A DNA stretch of 64,000 nucleotides, from the NCBI GenBank assembly GCA_013368325.1, contig JAACJK010000003.1:310001-374000 (forward strand), read 5' to 3'. The DNA is from Ephemerocybe angulata. Lineage: Eukaryota; Basidiomycota; Agaricomycetes; Agaricales; Psathyrellaceae. A program made the position numbers and the translations under genes. Positions 35,616-47,808 of this stretch are shown here, piece after piece. Each line of letters begins with the position of its first letter. Position 1 is the stretch's first letter. The notes under the pieces were generated by a model, which saw only the letters and a program-made list of their open reading frames with translations, was not told the DNA's origin and did no database searches.

Positions 35616-36989
35616 ATTCATTTTCTAGGATAACCGAAGCAATGGACCTTGAAAGAGAACCCCCCACATATCTGAATGCTGATTGTGGGTCATGTAAGTG
35701 ACTTCGACTTTTAGTGGAGTTCCGAAGGACTGACCGATAGTCGAGACATGTTGAAATGCTTGAAAATGCGAAAAATGCGAATTGTAGTGTCATTTTTGAT
35801 ATAACTTGGCAAGGATGTCTCTGTTTGACTTCATACTCTCTGTCAGGCTTGTATAGGCATATCTACAGATTTTGTAGGGAGCCGATTGATCCATCGCATC
35901 CTGATTCCCCACATACTCCCTAATCTCCTCTCAGTCTGAGTGCAATTGTCCTAATTGGGACATGTCACGCTTTTCACACGGGTTTGACCGAACGTCCATG
36001 TCCGTTACCTTATGTCATGTTTCTCAGGCTGGTCTCAGATTGGCAGGCCCCCACAACTGTTGCCACAAGCCCAATGCCACGGTGCTTCTAAAACTCTGCA
36101 CCAAATAAGCTTGCCAAGTAATGAGCCACACTGCAAGTCTCTCTTCTCTCAAAATCATTCTATAACTAGCTGCAGAAAACCTATCATCATGCAGAGAACT
36201 GGCAAAGATTTGGAAGGTAAATCCTGCCCAACTCTTGCCTATCCCTCAATGGAGAGGTCTATAGCTATGAATTGGGGCTAGTGTATACTATTCTTGTCTT
36301 AATAGTATAACTAACGTCGCCCTGAGCTTGACATAGAGAAGGTGCCCCTTCTGATAGAAGATGGCTTCAGGACATGCAGAATGGCCAGAGGCCCTGTCCA
36401 TGAGACCTCAGATGGACGAAGATGGGGGAATTTATTTCTTTCTTCTATTCACCCAAGCAACTCATTCATCCCTTCCCCTGTTTAATTTGTTGTCTTCTTT
36501 CCCTCCCCACCCCCTTATCACGGATGCCGCCTTGACCTCAAGCCCATCGACCTCTTCTGAGTATTCAGCAAAAGCGGCCACTACCTCGCTTGCCAACACT
36601 ATCTGTCCCTTTAGAAGGTGCATCACATTTATCGATGAATGACTACGCCTCAGCGGCCTCACCGCCTTACTAACCATGCTCTAGGCTGGACCAAATTAAC
36701 AGAGTGTCCAAGGTAATGGCCTCGGCATATGATATGGTTCTCAGCAGCAGGGAATATGGCAGAAGTGGCATTCACTCCTTCTCCCAACCTTCCTGCTTAT
36801 GAGCCAGAGGGCAATCAAGGGCGTGACATGCAAGAGGGAAGAGCTGACACTAACAACTCAGCCCGTGTTACAGTGGGTATCTTCCTTCTAATTTTTATGC
36901 GCGAAGAGGTGCTGACAGTAGCACCTTAGCCACAGGATCTGAGCCAACCCCAAGGGGAAATTTCAGGAAGTGTTTGAAACCCAGGGGAG
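35616..36989. other. Unassigned, probably decayed repeats
   Basis: Short open frames (36012-36281, 36361-36642, 36729-36929, all +) show no similarity to known families. Confidence 0.4.
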
Positions 36990-37808
36990 CTGTAATTCTC
37001 AGTCCCCCACCTGTTCACGTGGACTCCATGTGGACTGCCCAGAGTCCACTGATGGACTGGATATTTTATGGACTCTGACCAGTGGACTCATTGTAGAGTC
37101 CACGTGGAGTCCATACCCCCTCCACAATCAGTCCACCCCCCTCCACAGCCAGTCCACATCAGACTTAAGAGTTTATATCCATTCCCAAGCCAGTGGAGTC
37201 GACTCCATGTGGACTCTCATGGTCTCTACTTTTGACAGAAAGAAAATAAATGGCATGCCCCAGGATTGAACCTGAGACCTTGAGAATAGCTATTACTAAG
37301 CTTTTGATGTGACTGCTAGCCACTAGACTATCAGGTCCTATATATTTTTATCTTGTAATCTAGCTATACCCTATACCATATCCTATTTTTAGATTGCAAA
37401 GTCGATGCTCGGAAATCATTTTGCTGATTGTGAGACTGGTTTTTAACCAATTGCTTAGGTATTTTATAGCATCAACACTACAAAACAATGACAACAGTAT
37501 TATATAATAAAAATGATGGGACCAAAAATCGTCATTGGTGGCAGTTCAGCAGTAGTCCACAATCAGTCCGTTTGAGTCTAGTGGTAGTCCACATGAGTTC
37601 AGTGGCTTCAGTCCACAATCAGAGTCCACATGGACTCCACAGACTTTGGCAGGGAACGTGGACTGCTTGTGGACTGCTTGTGGACTGTTCGTGGACTGAT
37701 TTTGGCAGGGGGCCTGTCAAAAATTTAGCTTCCAGTTGGTATGCCACTGGATTCTTTGTGGAGTCCACATGGAGTCCACGCGAACAGGTGGGGGAGTGTG
37801 AAGTACTC
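36990..37808 (+). mobile_element. AGTCCAC-word repeat, copy A (819 bp)
   Basis: Starts CTGTAATTCTCAGTCCCCCACC and ends with the imperfect complement GGGGGAGTGTGAAGTACTC. The outer about 200 bp on each side are full of AGTCCAC/GTGGACT words. The AT-rich centre carries a tRNA-like module on the minus strand. Copies B, C and D share this layout. It encodes nothing and no target duplication is evident, so it is a MITE-like element of unknown superfamily. Confidence 0.85.
37252..37338 (-). other. tRNA-like module inside repeat copy A
   Basis: The minus strand carries TAGTCTAGTGGCTAGCAG (A-box-like) and, about 50 bp later, CAGGTTCAATCCTGGGG (B box in a perfect 4-bp T-arm stem). The same module is present in copies C (about 46393-46478) and D (about 55880-55960). 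Confidence 0.55.
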
Positions 37809-39214
37809 TATTCGGGTATCAAGGGTGGTTTGCATAAATGTCACAGGCAGACATACTTCAATCGGATCAAGAAACAGGTTTGGTCTGTTGTACCTGTGTA
37901 CCTGCCAAATTGCTATGTTGAACACATCACTGAGGAGAATGGGGAAGGATATGACTGGGAAGGGCTGTGAGTGCATCAAATCTCTGATACTCTATACTCT
38001 TATACTCTCCGAGTGACTCGCTGAGCCCTGCCTAGGAAAAATGATCATGTTCTGATTGAAGGGAAGAAGTGCGAGGTTATGCTCTTTTTGAATATTCTCA
38101 AAAAGCCCCACGCTGTTGCTATTGGTCCATTGGAGTATTCAGCAAATGCAACTCAGGCTCTTACGACTCATGGAGTCCGAGTGTACATCCTCTACCTTAG
38201 TAATTTAATCTTTTACGAAAGCCTAATACTCCCAGGGGACTAACCTTATGACATTCTAGAACTCTCTTTCATGCTCGCTGCTGCCATCGTCGCACCTGGC
38301 ATAGGTCGCCCAGGTAAGCCAGATGCACGTCGTTGAGCTCATATTGGTGCTGACTCGCTTTCTTTGCCTTCCAGGAACTGGTGCCAAATGGATATTTGTC
38401 GTTGTTTGCAGTGGCAAGGCGATAGACTCTCGAGAATGTCAGAGGACGGTGGGTGATGGGATGCTAGTTGGGTACACGGTGAGTCCTCGATGTCGTTCTT
38501 GTGCATTCTGGGCACATCCTTGATGGTTTCTCGCACCACGCTCCATGATGCAGGAGTCGAAGAGGTCGAGGTGTGTTCGCTGTTGTTGTTTTGGGTCAGC
38601 ATTCAAGCAAAGCAGGAAACAAGAGATTGGTGGTGTGGGCATCATCGCTGGTGGGTTCATGTTGTTGGGTAGTGAGTGGTCAATGTGAGTGGGGTGCCAA
38701 CTCTATGCACAAGGTTTAGGACTGCGGCTTTTACCCTGTGAGTACGCCCATTTGGCCCTCCAGATTGATGTGCTCACCTGAAATACATCAGTTCCTCAAA
38801 GCAGGTAATGATCTGGACTTGGTGCTTGTTGAACCCAGTTATCCCCTCCTGCATCTCCCTCTCCCTTCTTCCCCTATACCAAAGCTCTGCTTCGCTCGCT
38901 GTATCGAGTCCTTTGGTTTGACCTCTTTCATTTTCTGCCACAGCTGGAATGTGTGCTACTCTTGCCTACTGTGAGTGCTTGTTCTTGGGCAGAATAGGAT
39001 TTTGGGTTCCAGCGAACAGTGAATAGAGTGGGGTGGGGCAGCTGGGGTGCTCTTCCAGGAGAGGGCGAGAACTGTTGTGGCTGAGCGGAGTATTAAGGGC
39101 ACCATCCCAAAATGGCACTGGTCATGCCACGGTCACATGTCCTGAAATCGCTGAATTTCTTGGCACTTTTATGCTGGTACAAGTACCTGAGCCATAAATG
39201 GCCTTGGAATAAAA
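37809..39214. other. Unassigned, short coding-like stretches
   Basis: Coding-like stretches at about 38045-38185 (VLIEGKKCEVMLFLNILKK) and 37830-37970 have no recognised family. Otherwise nothing. Confidence 0.35.
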
Positions 39215-39411
39215 GTCCCATAGAAGTCCAGCTAGACTCCAACTGGACTTGAACTGGACTTTCAAGTTTCAACTGGATTTTACCAGACAAGCTGGACTTC
39301 TAATAGAAATGCACCTTATATGATAAGTCTGGCAGAAGTCCATTGGAAGTCCACTGGAAGTCTGACGGTCAAGCCGGAGTCCTACAGGACTCCTGGAGGA
39401 GTGTGAAGTAT
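39215..39411. repeat. Short element with AGTCCA/TGGACT words
   Basis: Dense TGGACTT/AAGTCCA words, ending GGAGGAGTGTGAAGTATA, which echoes the right end of the AGTCCAC repeat family. Probably a diverged or truncated relative. Confidence 0.5.
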
Positions 39412-39413
39412 AG

Positions 39414-39633
39414 AGCTTCTCCCCCGATGGGAGGTACATTTTCTCTGGATCGGTGACAGGACTGTCAGGGTCTGGGACATGCAAACAGGTTAGCTTTCCT
39501 TCGATCTATTTATAGGACACCATGCTATTGCGGTTCACTCAGTTGCCTTCTGGCCAGATGGGAGTCATGTCATCTCTGGGTCCAGCAACAAAACTATCCA
39601 AATCTGGAATGTGGAGACTGACCGAGCAGCCTA
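39414..39633 (+). pseudogene. WD40-repeat gene fragment
   Basis: SFSPDGRYIFSGS reads in one frame and DRTVRVWDMQTG in the next, with an indel between. After an intron-like gap, AVHSVAFWPDGSHVISGSS..TIQIWNVET follows and ends at the stop 39631-39633. These are two WD40 blades with the usual GH...SPDG...S.D.T..IWD pattern. It is probably the tail of a lineage-specific NACHT-WD40 gene, cut off on the left by the adjacent word-rich repeat. Confidence 0.75.
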
Positions 39634-41047
39634 GGTTGGGGTCAAAAGGGCTGGATTTGGCAGTCAAGCCAATGTAGTTCAATTAGTAAATGGTATAGTG
39701 GTGTATGCACATTTTGAAGCATTGTTAGTTTCTTGATTAGTCACCTTGAGGCTTGTGCTTTGCCGTAGATCTTAAGCTGAGATCTGTAGTCCTGCCCACA
39801 CCAACCTGGGGGCGCATGCACATACCAACCTAGGGGTGCATGCACACACATCCAACTTTCACTGACTAGCAGAATACCACAACCTGTTGTCACCAGTAGA
39901 GAGCTGGGTGCAAGTAGATAGGCTGTATGTGCTGCCGATAGACCTGAAGGAAGAAATGAGGTTCCATCTTCCTGAATAACATACCAGAGAAGAATCCAAA
40001 TAAGTTGTTGGAGCCAGGAACATGTGTAATTATACAGATAACAAATTTTCAGTTGCTTCCAAAAGTTCTTGATGTTCATAGTAGTTCATAGTTGAGACAG
40101 ATAGAGCAATACTGATTGTGTCCAAAGCTTCTACCTTTTTGGTGAGTACCAGTTTGCCCACATGTAGGCCTAGACCCATGCTGATAACAGAAGCTGTAAA
40201 TTTCCCATACAGATGCTTGGCAGATTGTCTTTGCATCCCAGAATTCTCCCATCCTTTAAGAAAACATTAAATGCTGATAGTAATGGCAAGTGAAGAGGTG
40301 CAAGATTGGTTTTTGATGGGGTGCATAACAAAAAAAGTACTTCAAGTCAGGCAAGGTTGTCTTGCCATCATCAAACATGTAACCGGGTAAGTTTCTTATT
40401 AATGTCCTTGCCATACTGCCATGCCTTTTCTAATAAATTACCGTCATTGTTTTCAGGAATGTTGTTTGGACTGGAGTCACGAATATCCTCTGCAGGAACT
40501 TCCTGGTATGTGAGGCACTCCTCTGTTATAGATATATTTGACAAAGGCTGATTATAGTTGACTACACCCATTAGCTACGTGAAGAGACGGTCCTGCTAAC
40601 CACTATGCTAAGAAGGCACTATATCTAGCTTGGCTGAATAAGTGGACCGTGGTATTTATACACATTCTATGCCATGCTCATGACACTCTCTGCCCAATTA
40701 CAGCATAATTTGTTTTGTCTGAGTCTGAGGAACTTCTACAGTTAGTGTCTGTGCTGCTAGTAGTACCAGCTGTGAGGCACCAGTTTTGAGAAGGCTTGGT
40801 ACAGCCTTTTTGGCTATGTATTTTATGTTTCTGCATCTTTAAACAGGAAAAATGATGAAAAAGACTTGTGAGAATGATTAGTCAGTGTGTATGAAAAGCA
40901 TCAAATCATACGAACAAATAAAGCTTTGTATCAATCACTATCAGTTCAGTAAGAGTTCACTAGAAATCCAGTGCAGACTTCTACTAAATTCCTCCTGAAC
41001 ATACTGAACTGAACTGAACATTTTGGATTCCTGTAGGAATTCCAGCA
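39634..41047. other. Decayed sequence without recognisable genes
   Basis: No supported gene. From about 40945 rightwards AGTTCA/AGTTCAC words appear, leading into the palindrome at 41048. Confidence 0.4.
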
Positions 41048-41097
41048 AAAGTCTGGTGGAAGTTCAGTGGAAGTTCAGTGAACTTCCACCAGACTTT
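41048..41097. repeat. Perfect 19-bp-arm palindrome in an AGTTCA-word element
   Basis: Arms AAAGTCTGGTGGAAGTTCA (41048-41066) and its exact complement (41079-41097) with a 12-bp spacer. Flanks carry more AGTTCA words (40945-41150); a related block occurs at 60610-60690. Confidence 0.85.
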
Positions 41098-41734
41098 GAT
41101 TTTATGTTTTGGTAAAAGTTCACAGTGTTCACTAGAAGTTCACCAGTCCTACAAAAGTGATCTCCTGATGTTCTTCTCTCTTCCTCCTTTGCTTTTCTAA
41201 TCTGCTGCTCCATTTCTCTAACTACAAGACCCGCTAAACACAAGTTTTTTGAGATGCAAGAAGGTTCCTGGCTGGCGAAGTGCTGCAAAGTTTTCAGAGT
41301 GAGCCTAGACATAAAGGGTTCCCTACTGGGACTCCCATTTGAGGACATCCTGGCTACAGCTAAATTTGCCTTCCGACACAGAAGAGGCATCCAGAGACAT
41401 GGCAGTGATGCCAGCCTGTTGGAAAGCCTCCAGCATAGAATAGTTTGTGTAGCCTTCAAGGGCAGTCAGGGCCCCAGAGAGCCTGAGGAAATTTGAGAGT
41501 CAGTTTATGAGGTTAGCCAAGCCAGCCAGCATAGTGTACAAATAGCGGATGAAGCCACTCACCGAATATTACATCATTTCCCCACACTACGTGACACCAC
41601 CTAGAGGCAACATCAACTTCGCTGCAGGCCACATAATAACTTCGTCTCACAACCAGCTTTCAAGACCTGTTGAAATAAAGCCTACTGGGAACTTCTGCCC
41701 TGACTTGTCTCCAGTGGTCGCAGACTAGCTAGGT
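41098..41734. other. Unassigned
   Basis: A minus-strand frame (41064-41459) is open but unrecognised and partly made of the palindrome. Confidence 0.35.
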
Positions 41735-42332
41735 CTGTAATTCTCAGTCCCCCACCTGTTCATGTGGACTCCATGTGAACTGCCCAGAGTCTACTGGTAG
41801 ACCAGTAGACTCTGGGTATTTTATAGACTCTAACCAATGGACTCATTGTAGAGTCCACGTAGAGTTCATACCCCCACTATCAGTCCACCCCCCCTCCACA
41901 GCCAGTCCACATCAGACTTAGAGTTTATATCTATTCTCCTCAAGCCAGTGGAGTCCACATAGAGTCCACATAGAGAGTCCACATGTGATCTCTACTTTTG
42001 ACAGAAAGAAAATAAATGACATGCCCTAGGATTGAACCTGAGACCTTGGAAATGGCTATTACAAAGCTTGTGGTATGAGTGTAGGCTATCTGGTCTTATA
42101 TATTTTACCTTATAATTAGGCTATATCCTATATCTTATCCTATTTTTAGATTGCAAAGTCTGAAAATTATTTTACTGATTGTGAGACTAGTTTTCAACCA
42201 ATTGCTTAGTTATTTGGCATCAACACTACAAAACAATAACAACAGTATTATATAATAAAATGATGGGACCAAAAATAGTCATTAGTGACAGTTTAGAAGT
42301 AGTCCACAATCAGTCAGTCCACGTGGAGTCCA
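41735..42332 (+). mobile_element. AGTCCAC-word repeat, copy B (truncated)
   Basis: Same start (CTGTAATTCTCAGTCCCCC) and layout as copy A. The right end is missing after an AGTCCACGTGGAGTCCAC stretch, and the tRNA-like module is more diverged. Confidence 0.8.
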
Positions 42333-42619
42333 CAGAGATGAGTCAGCAACAATCATTTGTTTCTTGGCAGACTAGCTGACTGCTCCAGAGCCTATCTTGA
42401 TAATGAAACCAGAGGTTGATTCCTCCCATCCATGTAGTGCTGCACCTGATTCTGGTGCCAAGCTATGGCTGCCTCATAATCCTTGTTGGTATGGCCCACC
42501 TATGTTATTTTGATAGGATGGTGTACCATGGGGCCAGCAGTTCATTGCTAGAATTAACAAGGTTAATCCATGGTGAACACCTGCTTAGACAGTCTCGGAA
42601 TCAAGGGACAGGGGCTTTG
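42333..42619. other. Unassigned
   Basis: No supported gene; may be part of the adjoining Copia relic. Confidence 0.35.
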
Positions 42620-43407
42620 GCTAGGTTTCATGTTCGGTTAGTGTCACTGTAGGCTTGGAAGGGCTCTGAGGACGTGTTGTTGCTACTATCGTTACGATAT
42701 ATCAGCTTGAGGTTCATAGTGCCCTTGGGATAGTCAAAGACATGTTTGAGTGTCTTCCAGTAAATAAGTCCAGGATTGGAGTTGTACTGACCAAGTTTGG
42801 CAATGGTGTATGCAATGTCTGGTTAGGTTTCAACAGCAAGATACATCAGGGCGCTGACTATGTTTATTAAAGGATACCCTTCAAAGTTTCAGTGTCACCT
42901 ATAGCCAGAACATACTTTGTAAGATGAGAGCCACTTTCTGGGTCCATCAGGATGGATACCGGGAAGCAGTCTTCCATCTTGAGCATGTTGAGAATGTACT
43001 GAGTTTGGGATAGGTGAAGAATGCAATTGGGTTGGTCATATTTGACCTTGATGCTGAGGAGATAGGTAGTTGGGCCAAGGTTCTTCAGCTTGAAGACCTT
43101 ACAAAGTGAGCCCTTCAGCCACTTGATCTCTTCTGGCTTGGTGATATAATAGTGATATTGTCGACAAAGACAGAGATGGTAATTTGAATGCCTTCCATTT
43201 TCCAAGTGTAGATGCTTGGATCCGACTTGATCTGGATAAACCCAAGTGCTTCCAGCTCCTTTGCCAACTTCTGGTACCAGAGTCTGCACCATTGCTGCGA
43301 ATGCACCCGTCTGAACCATACCAGCATATGGAGAAACTGTCACCTTCAGAGTAGTTCAGCATAATTTTGTTGATATAGGAGGATTTGAGCAAAATGTACT
43401 GCTCCAA
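42620..43407 (-). pseudogene. Copia-type reverse transcriptase relic
   Basis: Minus-strand frames give QKLAKELEALGFIQIKSDPSIYTW, then SVFVDNITIIS at the YVDD active-site position (one Asp replaced by Asn). After a frameshift, FKLKNLGPTTYLLSIKV, LHLSQTQYILNML and PVSILMDP follow, and toward 42650 an ALMYLAVET-like RNase H connection. This is the Ty1/Copia polymerase order. Frameshifts and the altered catalytic residue make it non-functional. It is LTR-less as seen here. Confidence 0.8.
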
Positions 43408-44836
43408 AGAATTACTAGGGCATGTGTTCTATCCCACTGCGAACGCAAGAGCTCTATACCATAGAAACCACCAGGAGCAATCTAGGAAGAGGGCTGGTGT
43501 TCATTTCCTTCTTGGAAGTAGACACCTTCTTGGAAATAGATACCTTCTTGCCTTGAATTCGCTTGAGCTTAGCAGGGGCTTTGATTGATGGTGGATGGGT
43601 TGCAAGATGTGCAGTAGAACATAAGGCCTCAGGAGGGGTAGCTTCGACCTCAGGCATTCTTGCAGCTGTTTCTAAGAATGAAATAAGTTTAATGATCGTA
43701 AATGAAGGCCCCAAGAAGGCCTGCACCATATGCACCAGAAGGCTTGATCACCGTATAATTTCCCAACCTCCATATATTGCGCAGTGAATGCATCCTCTTG
43801 GGACCTTTGGGTCCCATCTTCATCTCAAGAGAGCTAACAATTTTAGACCATTCTGTTGTTTTCTCGTCCCCATTGCCAGTGGAGAATTCAGACCACGTGT
43901 CCCGATTTCCATCCATAAACTCTGCCAGCTGTTTGAACAAGTAGTCTTCGGGCAAGAAGGGTGCTGATCTAAGGAGGTCCATATACCTGCATTCATAGAT
44001 ATCCAGCTTGCGCTTGGTAACATTATCAGAGGTTTCCGATAGGGGTTTGGAAGTGATCACCTGATTTGTGCCGATGTTGAATAATGTGAGCTCTTCCATG
44101 GGTCCCATCTTCAGCTCACTCACGGCTTTTTCACGGAAGTTGAGAGAATAGAATTCAGGCCATTAGCAAGAGGCTCATACATGTCATTTTCAGTGTGACT
44201 CTTGGCTCTGTGAAAGGTAAGAATCGAAGAGCGGGGCCAAATATATGCAGTATACGCATACTTTCTCCAGGCTATCGATTCATTTCTTTGATCATGTCTG
44301 ACTGTTGCAGAATTCCACAGCTGCTTCAATCAAAAGCCACAGCTGCTCGTCGCTGTACTCTTGGAGTTCTCCTAGAGTGGGGACAGGGGCAGTCTTTACT
44401 TTGTCCTCCCTAACATACTTTTGCATTATCAGCATCTTCAAAAAAGTCGGCAGAGAGACATCTTGGGTTTTTCTGAGGTCTTCAGCGAGTAGGGGTATGT
44501 TCAGCTGTTCACTAAGAGTCAGAAATCATCAGAAGACTGTATCCCATGATTGCAAGCTCAAGGAGTGCATACCGCCCATTGTGCTTGAAGCGTGCATCGT
44601 GCACTGATTCTTTAGAGATTGGAGTGGATTTGGTTTTGAAGAGTAATAGAGGGGTCTGCATGCTATTCGGATGCAGGGAAGAGGACACTACGAGGGAGAG
44701 CCAAAGGGGAGTGCCAGTAAGAATGCGGTGTGGAAGAACCAATGGTCAGCCTTGGGCCCCTGCCGAGACTGTCTGAAGTCCAGTTTGGTTCAGGTCCAGG
44801 CAAATATTGCTGGACCTGGACCTGGACCTAGGGGGA
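43408..44836. other. Unassigned minus-strand open stretches
   Basis: Minus-strand frames at 43689-44123, 44120-44329 and 44512-44742 form one broken coding-like region (CRYMDLLRSAPFLPEDYLFKQLAEF and others) with several stops. The family was not recognised. Confidence 0.35.
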
Positions 44837-45287
44837 GTGTCGTGAACACCGGTCAGTCTACTTATTTTCTCTTCTTTTCCGTTCATTTCCTTCTTTATTA
44901 TTTATTCATGCACATTCCTGCACACTCTTGCACACTTCTGCACACCTTTGCACTGCCTTCGCTCTTCTGAGCCTTCCCCTCACTTCATGCACAGCACGTT
45001 CATGCTCCTTGTTCTCGTGCACAGCACGTTCCCACCTTTATTCTCAGGCGCACTGCCCGCGTGCTGCCTTTTAGTCATATTGACTCACATGGACTCTTAT
45101 TGTTCTTTAGATCATTCTATTGTTCTATTTCCATTTGAGATTATCTGGACATATATATACTTGTAGCTACTCATTCATTATTCTCTACTTGATCTCTTTG
45201 ACTATACAGGAGGTACATAGTCACTTCACTCCTATTCTCTGTATCCTATTTACCTTTGACTATACAACTCTTGTATCTGCATCACTG
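44837..45287 (+). repeat. Probable Copia LTR
   Basis: A purine tract (CCTAGGGGGAG) is followed by TGTCGTGAACACCGG, the typical start of a fungal Copia 3' LTR. A T/C-rich segment follows with CACTCTTGCACACTTCTGCACA repeats. The right limit near TCTGCATCA is a guess and no second LTR was found, so it may be a solo LTR or a truncated end. Confidence 0.4.
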
Positions 45288-45338
45288 CACATTGCTCATC
45301 TGACCTCTGCTCCTCTGCTTCTGCTCTCTGCTTGTTGC

Positions 45339-45608
45339 TCATCTGACGACAGCCAGCATCTTTGCTACAGCCACAAGTTGTGCATTGTACCAGTTGATGG
45401 TGCCATCTTCCTTGCATTTGACAAAAAAGACCCAGCACAAACTGACTACCTTTCTTCCTCCTGGAAGCTCAACCAATTCCCAGGTGCCATTTGCAATGAG
45501 AGCATCAATCTCTGCTTGGGCAGCAGTGAATGTGAAAAAGTCCAATTTTCCTATTATCTTCCTCAGCTTTGTTGGCATGCATCTCGAGATATCTTGCGCC
45601 ATATGCAT
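45339..45608 (-). pseudogene. Copia reverse transcriptase, N-terminal fragment
   Basis: The minus-strand frame has AEIDALIANGTWELVELPGGRKVV, WVFFVKCKEDGTI and AQLVAVAK, the conserved start of the Copia polymerase domain. It is opposite in orientation to the LTR next to it, so at least two Copia remnants are juxtaposed. Confidence 0.8.
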
Positions 45609-45828
45609 GGGGTCGATCTACCTGTCAGATTTGTGCACAATTAACCTTCATCCCGCTGGCGTCCGCAGTGCCACCTCCATCAAGCAATTGGCCTGCATCT
45701 TCACAGCCCTGTCCCAGTCCTTCTCTGAGCTGAAAGCCTACTAGGAGGAAATCTCCACTTCTCATGCCCACCATCCACTCTCGCATATCTTCCCTAATCC
45801 AACAACCCCTGTACCTGGCGGAAAGTCA

Positions 45829-46123
45829 TTGCCATTGCTCACCTATCACAGGTTTATGGGTCAATCAGGGCAACTGGCTTCAAGTCTCCCCAACCTATCA
45901 AAGGGGTCGGTGGTAATGTGCAGTGCCTACCTCAGCATCCCTGACACTGACAACCCAGTTAAGAAGGTTAAGGCTATTGTGAAGTTCACTGAGCATTACA
46001 GTGAAGATATGCACAACATTCTGGCAGCGGAGGGTTATGCACCGAAACTCTATTACTGTGAGCGTGTCATTGGGGGTGTCTACATGATTGTCATGGAATA
46101 CGTGGAAGGTGAATCGATCTGGG
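45829..46123 (+). pseudogene. Protein-kinase-like fragment, cut by repeat copy C
   Basis: The frame reads VKFTEHYSEDMHNILAAEGY, APKLYYCERVIGG and YMIVMEYVEGES, the hinge region of kinase-like proteins that are multiplied in agaric genomes. It ends exactly where repeat copy C begins at 46124. No catalytic loop was found on the far side, so the rest is lost. Confidence 0.6.
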
Positions 46124-46963
46124 CTGTAATTCTCAGTCCCCCACCCACGTGGACTCCATGTGGACTGCTCAGAGTCCACTGATGGACTGGATATTTTATG
46201 GACTCTGACCAGTGGACTCATTGTAGAGTCCACGTGGAGTCCATACTCCCTCCACAATCAGTCCACCCTCCTCCACAGCCAGTCCACATCAGACTTAAGA
46301 GTTTATATCCATTCCCAAGCCAGTGGAGTCCACATGGAGTCCACGTGGACTCCATATGGACTCTCATGGTCTCTACCCTTGACAGAAAGAAAATAAATAG
46401 CATGCCCCAGGATTGAACCTGAGACCTTGAGAATAGCTATTACTAAGCTTTTGATGTGACTGCTAGCCATTAGGCTATCAGGTCCTATATATTTTTATCT
46501 TGTAATCTAGCTATACTCTATACCATATCCTATTTTTAGATTGCAAAGTCGATGCTTGGAAATCATTTTGCTGATTGTGAGACTAGTTTTTAACCAATTG
46601 CTTAAGTATTTTATAGCATCAACACTACAAAACAATGACAACAGTATTATATAATAAAAATGATGGGACCAGAAATCATCATTAGTGGCAGTTCAGCAGT
46701 GGTCCACAATCAGTCCAGTGGTTTGAATCTAGTGGTAGTCCACATGAGTTCAGTGGCTTCAGTCCACAATCAGAGTCCACATGGACTCCACAGACTTTGG
46801 CAGGGAATGTGGAGTGCTTGTGGAGTGCTTGTAGACTGTTCGTGGACTAATTTTGGCAGAGGGCCTGCCAAAAATTTGGCTTCCAGTTCACTGGTATGCC
46901 ACTGGATTCTTTGTGGAGTCCAGTTGGAGTCCACGCAAACAGGTGGGGGAGTGTGAAGTACTC
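46124..46963 (+). mobile_element. AGTCCAC-word repeat, copy C (840 bp)
   Basis: Nearly identical to copy A from end to end, including the tRNA-like module on the minus strand, so these two copies moved or were duplicated fairly recently. The first 250 bp holds roughly fifteen AGTCC/GGACT words. Confidence 0.85.
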
Positions 46964-47808
46964 CTCTTCTGGCACTTCAATAGGAGGAGCAGGAATAATG
47001 ATAAATCTCTCCAAAGAAAGGTCTCTTTGGACTCTGAGTTCCCCCAGCTGCTCAACGGACACATCTCTCTGTACTTTGTACTGCCCTTAATCTCTATGCC
47101 TTCAGAAAAACGCCGGGGTCATAAGTTTTCTACTGCCTGCAGCGACTTTACACTGCAAGAGGGCCTGCAGCCCATGCGAGGGGTGCCCCAAGCTCCAACC
47201 TTGTGATAGCAAGTGACAGTGCAGCAATCTGTCGACCTTCTATTGATGATACAGCTGAGAGACGTTGCCAAAACCACAACCACATAGGTGAGAGGCCGTT
47301 GAGTGCTATATTATCCACCGGCCTATGCCAGGATGCTGATGAAGATGTGCTTTTCTTCTACCTTCAGCTGGACGCACACACCCTGTCACCAAGCTCACCA
47401 AGCTCACCTGCTCCACCATCCTCAGCTCTGATGCCCGAGATGTCTCCCACTTATACTCAGGATGAAATCGACACCCTGATGGGCAATAAGCGGTTTTGTT
47501 TTCAACATCTCGCTGTCCACCATTCTTGTCCTTCTGTACAGTTTGATGGAAACCCCAGAGTTCCTCTACTTATATGGACAGCAGCAGCAAGCAAAACTTG
47601 CAGGAGAGCATAGTCAGACCATCACTACCTGGATGGCCATGTTCTCCAGGCTGATGTGGAGCAGACAGTGTGTGCTGTGAATGCTTTATCATTGAAGTAA
47701 ATATGTACAAGTCATCTAGAAGCATCTACCATCATTGCAAGCCCATCTTGTACAAGGTGATTGAACCTCTTATCAGTGCGAAATTACCTCATGCTCTGCA
47801 CGTGCTCT
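46964..47808. other. Unassigned
   Basis: An open frame at 47203-47613 (+) has a Ser/Pro-rich stretch and no recognised domain. It may be upstream sequence of the second KDZ. Confidence 0.35.
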
